Assembly: GCF_007752535.1 (NCBI RefSeq) | Contig: NZ_CP036426.1 | Span: forward strand, 5,022,001-5,086,000 | Reading direction: 5' to 3' | From: Tautonia plasticadhaerens | GTDB taxonomy: Bacteria; Planctomycetota; Planctomycetia; Isosphaerales; Isosphaeraceae | DNA: 64,000 bases | In this document: in pieces, positions 34,985-43,633 of the stretch | Position numbering within the stretch: the first letter of the stretch is position 1 | Layout: each line of letters starts with the position of its first letter | Notes under the pieces: model-generated | What the model was told of the DNA's origin: nothing | What the model saw: the letters and a program-made list of their open reading frames with translations, nothing else | Database searches by the model: none | Position numbers and translations under genes: made by a program

Positions 34985-35449
34985 ATGCATAAGTCGAGAA
35001 AACCCGCGCGGCGAGCCTTCGTCTCCGCCGCGCTCCTCCTGGCCCTCGGCGCCGGGTGCGGAAGCGGCTCGGCCGCCGTCCCCTCCACGGATACCGCGCG
35101 CGATGCCCTCGACGCGGCGCTGACGGCCTGGACCCGGGGCGAGACGCCCGGCGAACTGGCCGGGACCGAAACGAGCGTGTTCGTCCACGACACGCCGTGG
35201 AGCCAGGGCCAGCGGCTGGCGTCCTTCGAGATCATCGAGGAATCCGAGGCCGAGGGCGCGGTCGCGGAGAAGCGGTTCACCGTCCGGCTCTCGCTGGCCC
35301 AGCCCGATCGCGCCGAGGAGGTCCAGTACCACGTGCTCGGCACCGATCCCCTGATGGTGTTCCGCGACGAGGACTATCAGCGGAACATCAACATGGTCAA
35401 CGGCCCCAGCACCACCGCGCCCCCTTCGCGGGGGCAGCGGCCGAGATAA
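34985..35449 (+). CDS. Small lipoprotein paired with the DUF1559 gene
   Basis: The product is 154 aa with a strong GAGGAGG ribosome-binding site. The leader RRAFVSAALLLALGAGC has a lipobox, so Cys is the expected mature N-terminus. The body is a compact domain (LDAALTAWTRGETPG, QRLASFEIIEESEAEG, EVQYHVLGTDPLMVFRDEDY) shared with the protein at 32412-32990. The function is unknown. Coupling to the pseudopilin-like gene suggests a common envelope complex, by inference. Confidence 0.78.
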   Translation: MHKSRKPARRAFVSAALLLALGAGCGSGSAAVPSTDTARDALDAALTAWTRGETPGELAGTETSVFVHDTPWSQGQRLASFEIIEESEAEGAVAEKRFTVRLSLAQPDRAEEVQYHVLGTDPLMVFRDEDYQRNINMVNGPSTTAPPSRGQRPR

Positions 35450-35747
35450 CGCGGCTCCTGCCGATCCGACGCCCCGGGGCGACGTCTCGGGGCCATCGGT
35501 AGCTCAACAAGCCGCTGGCGTAACACCTCTCCAGTTCGGCCGACCGCGAGGGCGAGCGCCCCTTCACGATCGCCTGGGCCGGCTCGGTTGGTTCGACAAC
35601 CCTCGCGGACGGGATGCTGCGGTCGGCCGCCATCCCCCGGATGGGCGGCCTCCCGGCCGCGTCGTGTCCCCCCCGTCCTGGTCCGATCAATCCCGGGACG
35701 CCGGCCCTCGCGCCGGCTCGTCACGGAGCCTGAGGATTCGACTCATC
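35450..35747. other. Spacer between the lipoprotein and the metal-efflux operon
   Basis: No complete gene. A minus-strand frame around 35690-35460 contains a protein-like run (IVKGRSPSRSAELERCYAS), but it has no clear start or partner. The metal-efflux operon promoter should lie here; no canonical boxes were recognised. Confidence 0.35.
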
Positions 35748-37304
35748 ATGTGGCGAGTGCTTCGACGCCCACGGGGCCCCGAGCGCGATGGCCCTGCTCG
35801 AGCGAGCGGACTCCTCAAGGCTGTGCTGCCGGCCTTGCGGCTCCTGCAGGTACGGTTGCGAATCCCGGCGGCCTTGCTGGTGGTAGCGATCGTGGCCGGG
35901 CAATGGGAAACGCTCCGCAACCGCTGGGACACGCTGACCCGGCCCCGTTCGACGGCAGACCCCGCCATGCTCGCGGTGACGAACGACGTGGAGTACTTCT
36001 GCCCGATGGATCCCGGCGTCGTCTCGGGATGGCCGGGGAAGTGCGGCGTCTGCCACATGGCCCTCGTCGTGCGGAAGAAGGGCGACGCCACGATGCTCCC
36101 CGACGGGGTCGTCGCCCGGATGCAGCTCTCGCCCTATCGGGTGCAGCTCGCCGGCATCCTCACCTCCCCGGTGGACTTCCGGCCGCTCATGCGGACCAGG
36201 GAAGCGACCGGCGTGGTGGACCGGCTCGAGGATCGGGCCCGGGTCCGTTGCGAGGTCGCCGCCCGCCGCGCCCCCTGGATCGCGGTGGGCCAGGAGGCCG
36301 AGATCCGCTCCCCCGACCTGCCCGAATTCGGAGCGCGGCTCGGGAAGGTCGCGGCCGTGACGCCGCAGGTCGTCGACGGCTTCGAGACCCTCCAGGCCGA
36401 GGTGGAGGTCGACGACGCGGAAGGAGGGCTCCGGCCCGGGATGGTGGCGGAGGTGACGTTCCGGGTCCCCGCGGCCGGGCTGGAGCCATTCCGCTCGCTG
36501 CCATCCGACCCGCCGCCGCGACGCGCGGGCGAGCCGGTCCAGGTCTATGCCTGCGTCGAACACCCCGACTCGATCGGCCTGATCCCCGGGCGATGCCCAG
36601 AGGACCAGCTCCCCCGCATGCTGCTCAACCTCGACGACCGGCAGCGGGTGCGCTGGTGGTGCCCGATGCATCCGGAGGTGACGGATGACCGGCCGGGTTC
36701 CGATTGCGCCGAGTGCGGCGGCATGGAGCTGAGGCCCCGGCTCGTGACCTTCCGCCCCGCCGGGCAGGTGCTGGCCGTGCCGGAGTCCGCGGTCGTCGAC
36801 TCCGGGTCGAGCACCGTCGTCTTCGTCGAGAGCATGCCGGGCATGTTCGACGGCGTGGAGGTGGAGCTCGGGGCCCGATGCGGCGACGCCTACCCTGTGA
36901 TCCGTGGCCTCGAGGCGGGCCAGACGATCGTGATCCGCGGCGCGTTCCTGCTCGACGCCGAGACCCGCCTGAACCCGAGCCTGACCGCCAGCTACTTCGG
37001 TGCGGCCCGTCGGCAGGCCGAGGCGTCGGCCGTCGCCCTCGGGGCTGCCACACGGGCGGACCCGGCGGGCGGGGCGGAGGCCGAGGCCCTCGCGTCGCTC
37101 CCGCCGGGCGACCTCGAGCTGGCCCGGCGACAGGGCACCTGCCCCGTGACGGGGATGCCGCTCGGCTCGATGGGTCGGCCGATCCGGGTGGAGGTCGACG
37201 GGCGGGTGGTCTTCCTCTGCTGTTCGGGCTGCGAAGGCAAGCTCCGGCGTGACCCGGCGCGGTATCTCGGCGGCGCAACCGGAGCGGGCACCGACCAGCC
37301 ATGA
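35748..37304 (+). CDS. RND efflux periplasmic adaptor with heavy-metal-binding domains and YHS-like tail
   Basis: The product is about 518 aa from ATG 35748. A hydrophobic anchor (IPAALLVVAIVAGQW) places it at the inner membrane. A heavy-metal-binding domain with CPMDPG and CGVCHMALV lies near residue 83. The adaptor core follows (SPYRVQLAGILTSPVDF, ARVRCEVAARRAPWIAVGQEA). It also has extra metal domains at about 267 (ACVEHPD) and 303 (CPMHPEV with CAECGGMEL), then a membrane-proximal part. A C-terminal YHS-like Cys domain (CPVTGMP, LCCSGCEGKL) ends it. It overlaps the pump gene by ATGA. It links the pump to an outer-membrane channel and probably captures Cu or Ag. The multiple Cys domains in one chain are unusual. 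Confidence 0.85.
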   Translation: MWRVLRRPRGPERDGPARASGLLKAVLPALRLLQVRLRIPAALLVVAIVAGQWETLRNRWDTLTRPRSTADPAMLAVTNDVEYFCPMDPGVVSGWPGKCGVCHMALVVRKKGDATMLPDGVVARMQLSPYRVQLAGILTSPVDFRPLMRTREATGVVDRLEDRARVRCEVAARRAPWIAVGQEAEIRSPDLPEFGARLGKVAAVTPQVVDGFETLQAEVEVDDAEGGLRPGMVAEVTFRVPAAGLEPFRSLPSDPPPRRAGEPVQVYACVEHPDSIGLIPGRCPEDQLPRMLLNLDDRQRVRWWCPMHPEVTDDRPGSDCAECGGMELRPRLVTFRPAGQVLAVPESAVVDSGSSTVVFVESMPGMFDGVEVELGARCGDAYPVIRGLEAGQTIVIRGAFLLDAETRLNPSLTASYFGAARRQAEASAVALGAATRADPAGGAEAEALASLPPGDLELARRQGTCPVTGMPLGSMGRPIRVEVDGRVVFLCCSGCEGKLRRDPARYLGGATGAGTDQP

Positions 37305-40300
37305 TCGACGCGATCATCACCTATTCGATCCGGCACCGGGGGGTGGTCATCGCCGCCGGGGTGGTGCTCGGGATCCTGGGCGCCTGGGCCGCCTGGACGA
37401 CGCCCGTCGACGCGATCCCCGACCTGTCCGATAACCAAGTCATCGTCTTCGTCGAGTGGAAGGGGCACGGCCCTCGCGAGATCGAGGAACAGGCGACCTA
37501 CCCCTTGGCCCTCGGGCTCCAGGGCCTGCGCGGGGTGCGGGTGGTCCGCTCGTCGAGCGAGGTCGGGTTCGCGATGATCAGCGTGATCCTCGAGGACCGG
37601 GTCGCGATGGCCGAGGGGCGGCGGCGGGTCGACGAGCGGGTCGCCCGCCTTCGAGACCGGCTGCCGGAGGGCGCGACGGCCGTGCTCGGGCCGGACTCCC
37701 CGGCCACGGGACAGATTTACTGGTACAACCTCGAAGGCGGCGGCCTCGACCTCGGCCAGCTCCGCGACCTCCAGGACTGGTACGTCGGCCCGCAGCTCAG
37801 CTCGGTCCCCGGCGTGGCCGAGGTGGCCAGCGTGGGCGGGTTCCCGACCGAGTACGAGGTCGCGGTCGACCCGCTGCGGCTCGCCGCCGAGGGCGTGACG
37901 CTCCGGGACGTGATGGACGCCGTCGCGGAGTCGAACGCCGGCGCCGGCGGGCACGTGATCCACAAGGGGAATGCCGAGTACGTGGTCCGGGGCGTCGGCT
38001 GGCTCGGGGCGTCGCCCGAGCCGGGAGATTCGTCCTTCGACCGCACCCGGGCGATCCGCGACCTGGAGGACGTGGTCGTGCCTCGGTCCGACCCGGCCGG
38101 CCCGGTCCGGCTCGGCGAGGTGGCCCGGATGTCGATCGCGCCGGGATACCGCCGCGGGGCTCTCGAGAAGGACGGCAACGAGGTCGCCGGCGGCGTCGTG
38201 CTCATCGCCAGCGGCGAGAACCCGCTGGAGGTCACGCGACGGATCAAGGCGAAGGTGCGCGAGATCGAGCCCGGCCTCCCCGACGGCGTGCGGATCGTCC
38301 CGTTCTACGACCGCACGCCGCTGATCGAGGGGGCAATCAGGACGGTCACGGGCACGGTCGTCGAGGCGATCGCGACGGCCTCGCTGTGCGTCCTGCTGAT
38401 CCTGCTCCACGTCCGCACCTCGTTCGTCATCGCCTTGACGCTGCCCCTGGCGGCGCTCTCCTCGTTCCTGATCATGGCGGCGCTCCGGCACCTCGGGATC
38501 CTCGACCTCCAGGCCAACGCGATGTCGCTGGCGGGCATCGCCATCTCCGTCGGCGTCCTCGTCGACTCGTCGATCGTGATGGCCGAGAACGTGATGCACC
38601 GGCTGCACGGCCATTCCGGCGGGCGTCCGGTGCGGGGCGACACGCGTGACGTGGTGCTGCCGGCCTGCCTGGCGGTCGGCCGGCCGATCGTCTTCTCGGT
38701 GGCGATCATGCTCCTGTCGTTCCTCCCGGTGTTCGCGCTCGGGGGCATCGAGGGGAAGATGTTCCGCCCGCTCGCCTACACGAAGTCGTTCGCCCTGCTG
38801 TCGGTGGCCGTGCTGGCCATCACGCTGGTGCCCGCCCTCTGCACGGTCTTCATCCGGGGCAGGATCCGATCGGACCGCGAGAACCCGCTGGTGAGGGGCG
38901 TGATCGAGGTCTACCGGCCGGTCCTCTCGTACATGCTCGACCACCCGGTCGTGCTGGCCTGGATCATCGGCGCGACGTTCCTCCTCGGATTCGCCCCGCT
39001 CGGCAGCCGGCCGCTGTTCCTCGCGACGCTGGCCGCCGCCTTCACGGCGACGGCGGCGCTGGCGAAGCGACGCCGCACCATGATCCTGGCGCCGGCGAGC
39101 CTGCTCGTCCTCGCCCTCTGGGCCGACCAGGTCATCACGCCCCTGGAGCGGGAGTTCATGGTCCCGCTCGACGAGGGGATGGTCATGGACATGCCCATCA
39201 CGGTGCCGCGAGCCTCAGTGACCCAGGCCGTCGACGACCTGAAGGCGCGCGACATGGCGCTCTGCCGCTTCCCCGAGGTGGAGATGGTCGTCGGCAAGGC
39301 CGGCCGCGCAGAGACGCCCACCGACCCCGCGCCGATCGACATGATCGAGTCGATGGTCAGCTTCCGGCCCCGGGCCTTCTGGCCCCGCCGCAGTCTCCGA
39401 CGCCCCGACGCGCGCCGCCAGGCGGTGGAGGTGCTCGACGCCCTCGTGGAGGGCGGGATGGTCCGCCCCCCGGCGGATCGAGCGGCCCGAGACCGCCTGC
39501 TAGACGAGGCGGTCGACGCCGCCTTGCCGACCTTCGACGTGGTGCTCCGCGAGTTCGCCAGCCAGCGCAACCTGGATCTGGTGCGGCGTTCCGGCGGGCG
39601 TTCGCCGCTCTCCCTCCACCCGTCCGACCCCGAGGATGCCCGGCTTGTCCCGATCTGGTATGAGCATGTGAAGCAACTCAACAGCGACCTAATCGACCGC
39701 GGGGCCGCGGTCTTCACCCGACTGATCCTGGTGGAACTGCTGGCGAGGGCCGAGATCTCCTCACCCGAGACGGTCGCGATGCTCGCCGAGCGCCAGCGGA
39801 TCCGCGCGGCGGGGATCGCCAGCCTGGCTGCCGCCGCGGAGCGGGGGCCAATTTCGGGCTCGGCAGCGGGCGAACACCATCACCACCACGCGACCGTCGA
39901 CCCGCTCCTCCTGCCCCCGCAGCCTCCCCTCGACCGGCTGGAGGCGTACCTGGCCGCACGCTTGGCACGCCGGCTCTTGCTCTGGAAGGTCGACCGCGAC
40001 CAGTTGGTCGGGTTCGGTGGTGAGCTGGACCGCGTCGTCTCGATGCCGGGCTGGACGAACGTCTGGACGATGCCGATCCAGAACCGCGTCGACATGCTCG
40101 CGACCGGGGTAAATACCATGGTCGGCGTCCGCGTGATGGGCCGCGACCTCGACGACGTCGTGCTCGCCTCCGAGCGGATCGCCGCCGCGGTCGGGGCCGT
40201 GGCCGGGGCCGCCGACGTGATCGCCGACCCGGTGCGCGGCAAGCCCTACCTCGAGATCCGCTTCGACCGCGCCCGGGCCGCTCGACTTGGCGTGAGCATC

Positions 40301-41380
40301 GGCGAGGCCAACGAGGTGATCGAGGCCGCGCTGGCGGGCAAGGCCGTCACCACCACCGCCGAGGGGCGCGTGCGGCACCCGGTCGTCGTCCGCTACCGTC
40401 GCGACCGCCGGCAGGACGAGGACGCGGTGCGCGACCTGCTCGTGCCCGCCCGCGGCGGCTCGGCGGCCAGCCCCCGGCTGGTGCCCCTGGACGAGGTGGC
40501 CGACGTCCTGGTGGTCGAGGGCCCGGCGACGATCAAGGGCGAGAACGGCTTCCTCCGGAACTATGTCCGCATGAACGTGCGTGGCCGCGACGCCGCCGCG
40601 TTCGTGGCGGAGGCCCGCCGCGTCGTCGCCGGGTCGGTGGAGCTGCCGCCCGGGGTGTTCGTGGAGTGGACCGGGCAGTTCGAGCACGAGGTCCGCTCTC
40701 GGCGGACGCTCGCGGTGGTGGTCCCCCTGGTCGTGGCCCTGATCTTCCTGCTGCTGTACTGGACGTACCACGACCTCGCCGACGCCGCCCTGATGATGCT
40801 CGCCGTCCCGGGGGCGGTGGCCGGCGGGCTGTTCTTCCAGTGGTGTCTCGGCTTCAAGCTGTCGGTGACGGTCTGGGTCGGATACATCGCCTGCTTCGGC
40901 ATGGCGACCTCGACCGGCATCATCATGCTGGTCTACCTGCGCGAGGCGGTGGAGCGGGCCGGCGGGCTCGGGAGCATGGGGCTCGACGAATTGCGACGAG
41001 CCGTGCTCGACGGCGCGGCCCACCGGCTCCGCCCCAAGCTGCTCACCGAGGGAACCGTGGTGATCGGGCTGGCCCCCATGCTCTGGTCGAGTGGGGTCGC
41101 CTCAGAGGTCATCCGGCCCATGGTCGCGCCGGTGATGGGCGGCATCCTCGTCGCCGACGAGGTCATCGACCTTCTCCTTCCCGTCCTGTTCTATTGGGTG
41201 CGCCGGTCGCGCTGGCACCGGCTCCACGCCGGTCGAGGTCAGGTCCCCCAGGACGTCGACCCCGCGGCGACTCCCGTCCCTGTCGGGGGAGCCGCTCCGA
41301 TCGCCCGCGACAATAGCGAGCCGACGGGCGATCTCCGGTCCCCGATGACCTCACCCGAGCCCGACGTATGCCGGCATTGA
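37301..41380 (+). CDS. CusA/CzcA-family heavy-metal RND pump, Cu/Ag type, with a large insertion
   Basis: The product is 1359 aa; E. coli CusA has about 1047. It is a proton-driven inner-membrane pump exporting metal. The N-terminal signature is AWAAWTTPVDAIPDLSDNQV. The TM4 segment GIAISVGVLVDSSIVMAEN has the CusA-like Asp and Glu. All three Met of the CusA copper site appear conserved: M631 (MDMPITVP), M681 (IDMIESM) and M932 (NRVDMLATG). Between about 690 and 914 there are ~200 extra residues, mostly helical, ending near a five-His run (GEHHHHHAT, ~859). The C-terminal ~45 residues are disordered. It is translated with the adaptor (ATGA overlap). No outer-membrane channel gene is nearby. 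Confidence 0.88.
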   Translation: MIDAIITYSIRHRGVVIAAGVVLGILGAWAAWTTPVDAIPDLSDNQVIVFVEWKGHGPREIEEQATYPLALGLQGLRGVRVVRSSSEVGFAMISVILEDRVAMAEGRRRVDERVARLRDRLPEGATAVLGPDSPATGQIYWYNLEGGGLDLGQLRDLQDWYVGPQLSSVPGVAEVASVGGFPTEYEVAVDPLRLAAEGVTLRDVMDAVAESNAGAGGHVIHKGNAEYVVRGVGWLGASPEPGDSSFDRTRAIRDLEDVVVPRSDPAGPVRLGEVARMSIAPGYRRGALEKDGNEVAGGVVLIASGENPLEVTRRIKAKVREIEPGLPDGVRIVPFYDRTPLIEGAIRTVTGTVVEAIATASLCVLLILLHVRTSFVIALTLPLAALSSFLIMAALRHLGILDLQANAMSLAGIAISVGVLVDSSIVMAENVMHRLHGHSGGRPVRGDTRDVVLPACLAVGRPIVFSVAIMLLSFLPVFALGGIEGKMFRPLAYTKSFALLSVAVLAITLVPALCTVFIRGRIRSDRENPLVRGVIEVYRPVLSYMLDHPVVLAWIIGATFLLGFAPLGSRPLFLATLAAAFTATAALAKRRRTMILAPASLLVLALWADQVITPLEREFMVPLDEGMVMDMPITVPRASVTQAVDDLKARDMALCRFPEVEMVVGKAGRAETPTDPAPIDMIESMVSFRPRAFWPRRSLRRPDARRQAVEVLDALVEGGMVRPPADRAARDRLLDEAVDAALPTFDVVLREFASQRNLDLVRRSGGRSPLSLHPSDPEDARLVPIWYEHVKQLNSDLIDRGAAVFTRLILVELLARAEISSPETVAMLAERQRIRAAGIASLAAAAERGPISGSAAGEHHHHHATVDPLLLPPQPPLDRLEAYLAARLARRLLLWKVDRDQLVGFGGELDRVVSMPGWTNVWTMPIQNRVDMLATGVNTMVGVRVMGRDLDDVVLASERIAAAVGAVAGAADVIADPVRGKPYLEIRFDRARAARLGVSIGEANEVIEAALAGKAVTTTAEGRVRHPVVVRYRRDRRQDEDAVRDLLVPARGGSAASPRLVPLDEVADVLVVEGPATIKGENGFLRNYVRMNVRGRDAAAFVAEARRVVAGSVELPPGVFVEWTGQFEHEVRSRRTLAVVVPLVVALIFLLLYWTYHDLADAALMMLAVPGAVAGGLFFQWCLGFKLSVTVWVGYIACFGMATSTGIIMLVYLREAVERAGGLGSMGLDELRRAVLDGAAHRLRPKLLTEGTVVIGLAPMLWSSGVASEVIRPMVAPVMGGILVADEVIDLLLPVLFYWVRRSRWHRLHAGRGQVPQDVDPAATPVPVGGAAPIARDNSEPTGDLRSPMTSPEPDVCRH

Positions 41381-41875
41381 TTCCCGTTTCCGCGGCCTGG
41401 GGAGCAGGGATTGCGTTTGACTCCTGTCGCCAGACTGCGCCCGTCGTGTACCCTTACGGAGAACCTGCTGGGTCCAGAGTCATGGATGCACTTCGTTGAA
41501 TGATCCTCTTTCAGCCTCGAACATGGGTGCTTCGGTCCGAAACGCCGACGCGTCCTCCGAGGTTGTCTCAGACCGCCCGTCGGTTGGATCGGATCTCATG
41601 CTGCCGCACCTTGTTCGCTTATTTACGAACGGCGCGCTCATCGACCCGGAGGGCCGCTCAGTCCTGGGCGTACTCCGGGGACATCACCGGGGCACGCCGG
41701 GGAACTCGGCCCCTGTCGAGGCCGAGGCGGACGGGGGCCGAGCTCCGTCGTTGCCGGGGGCAATGCTCCTCTCGGAGTGACCCCAGGACATCGCCCTCCT
41801 TCGGCGTGGCGTCGGTGGTGGCGGGGATCGACGATCGATCACGCCGCTTGCTCCCTGCCGACGGGAGATGAGGCA
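41381..41875. other. Intergenic region containing the second 19-bp repeat copy
   Basis: No gene is recognisable in 495 bases. Bases 41529-41547 repeat 30955-30973 exactly. Some open frames exist on both strands, but they have no leader, motif or ribosome-binding site. Confidence 0.4.
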
Positions 41876-43192
41876 TTACCCGTCCAGGCCGGATAACTCG
41901 TCGAGGAGGGCCTGGAGCCGGGCCACCCGCTCGGGCTCTCGGCCCGCCAGGTCATCCTGCTCGGTCGGGTCGTCCCCCAGGTGGAACAGCTCGACCCGGT
42001 CGCCCAGGCGCTCCCGGATGAGCTTCCAGTCGCCCCGGCGGACGGCGGAGTGGCTTGGCGTCTTCCAGTACATGGCCCGGTCGGGCAGGGAGGAGCCGTC
42101 GCCGCGCAGGGCCGACCACAGGTTAATCCCCTCGGCCGCCTCGAGCCGCCGCGGGTCGCCGCCGGCGGCCCGGATCAGCGTGGGGAGCCAGTCCACGACG
42201 TGGGTCGGCGTCTCGAAGACGACGCCGGCCGGGAGGCGACCCGGCCCGTGGACGAAGGCCGGCACCCGGATGCCGCCCTCGTACAAGTCCCCCTTCCAGC
42301 CGCGCAGCGGCCGGTTGCTGCCGAGGGTGGCGTGGGCGGCGTAGCGGCCGTTGTACTCCCGATCCGGCGCGTCCCACCGGCGCTGGCCCCCGTTGTCGGA
42401 GGAGAAGACGATCAGCGTGTCCTCGAGCCGATTGGTCCGCTCCAGGGCCTCGACGATCCGCCCCACTCCGTGGTCGAGGTGGGAGACGGCCGCCGCTAAG
42501 TGCCGGCGCCACAGGTCGTCGATCTCCCCCTCGTAGGGGGCGATCCAGCCCGGCGGCTCGTTGGGCGCGTGGTGGGCGACGTAGAGGAAGAACGGCCCCT
42601 CGCCGGCCGACTCGATCACCCGGATCGCCTCCTCGGTGATCAGGTCGGTGACGTGGCCGCGGTCCTCGACTAACCGGTCGTTGCGATGCCAAGTGAGGTG
42701 GTCGCCGAACTTGTAGCGGTGCGTGTAGGGGTCGACCTGGCCGCGGAGGTAGCCGTAGCTCGTGTCGAACCCATAGCGGAGCGGGCGGTGTTCGGGCGTC
42801 TCGCCGATGTGCCACTTCCCGCTGATGTGGGTGCGGTAGCCCAGCCCCTGCAGCGTCCGGGTGAGCAGGGCGTCCTCCGGCCGCATCTGCGTCGTGGCGC
42901 CCAGCGGGCCCAGCACGCCGAAGCGGCTGGGGAAGCGGCCGGAGAGCAGGGCCACCCGCGTGGGCGAGCAGGTGGGACAGACGTAATGCCGCTCCAGCCG
43001 CACCCCTCCGGCGGCCAGCCGATCCAGGTTCAACGTGCGGACGTCGGAGTCGTGATACCCGATGTCCGCCCAGCCCAGGTCGTCGGCGAGGATGAAGACG
43101 ATGTTCGGCCGGGGGTCCGGGTGCTCGGCCGCCGGCGTCGGGCCGATCCAGGACGCGAGGACCGCGAGGGAAGCGAGGAGGTGTCTCATCAT
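41876..43192 (-). CDS. Secreted arylsulfatase-family enzyme
   Basis: The product is about 438 aa from ATG 43192. It has a signal peptide (LLASLAVLASWIGPTPAA). The sulfatase signature is CSPTRVALLSGR with C75 as the predicted formylglycine residue; a further Cys (C72) precedes it. Metal ligands are D37 and D38 in ILADDLGW and an Asp-Asn pair in VFSSDNGG. GKWHIGE and LRGWKGDLYEGG are typical. It removes sulfate esters from polysaccharides or related substrates; the substrate is not inferable. It is divergent from the second sulfatase. Confidence 0.9.
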   Translation of the reverse strand: MMRHLLASLAVLASWIGPTPAAEHPDPRPNIVFILADDLGWADIGYHDSDVRTLNLDRLAAGGVRLERHYVCPTCSPTRVALLSGRFPSRFGVLGPLGATTQMRPEDALLTRTLQGLGYRTHISGKWHIGETPEHRPLRYGFDTSYGYLRGQVDPYTHRYKFGDHLTWHRNDRLVEDRGHVTDLITEEAIRVIESAGEGPFFLYVAHHAPNEPPGWIAPYEGEIDDLWRRHLAAAVSHLDHGVGRIVEALERTNRLEDTLIVFSSDNGGQRRWDAPDREYNGRYAAHATLGSNRPLRGWKGDLYEGGIRVPAFVHGPGRLPAGVVFETPTHVVDWLPTLIRAAGGDPRRLEAAEGINLWSALRGDGSSLPDRAMYWKTPSHSAVRRGDWKLIRERLGDRVELFHLGDDPTEQDDLAGREPERVARLQALLDELSGLDG

Positions 43193-43633
43193 GGCGGATT
43201 GTCCCGGCGGGACGCTCGTCGATAGGTGGATCGGTGCCCAGGCTCCTGGCCCTCGCGTGCTCAACGAGCGTCGCCCGACCACCGGCGGGGCATCGGCCAT
43301 CTTCGCCCGGAGTTGCCACGCGACAAAGGCGAGCCCTGGCAGTTCGACCAGGCACGTATCTTGGTGGGGAGACTCCTCCGTGTCAAAGACTTCGATCGAG
43401 GCGTAGTCCTCCGCTCCATCGCAGGACGGCGACGTTCCTATCGCCGATCCCGATATCCCGAAAGCCACCTTCGACCGGCTGGCGAAGTGGGGGCCGGGGA
43501 AATAGAGTGAGCGTGGTCGAGCGGCCGGCGGGCTCCCGTCCTCGTCATCGTCCCCCGGCGGCGCCGAAACCGCGGGTCGAGCCCGAGCAGCGGCCTTGCA
43601 CCCGCCCCGACAGTCAGCGGAGCGATCACGAAC
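43193..43633. other. Divergent intergenic region between two sulfatase genes
   Basis: These 441 bases separate two divergently transcribed sulfatases and should hold both promoters. No canonical promoter, operator repeat or small gene was recognised. A short purine tract (GGAGCG) precedes the start at 43634. Confidence 0.4.
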
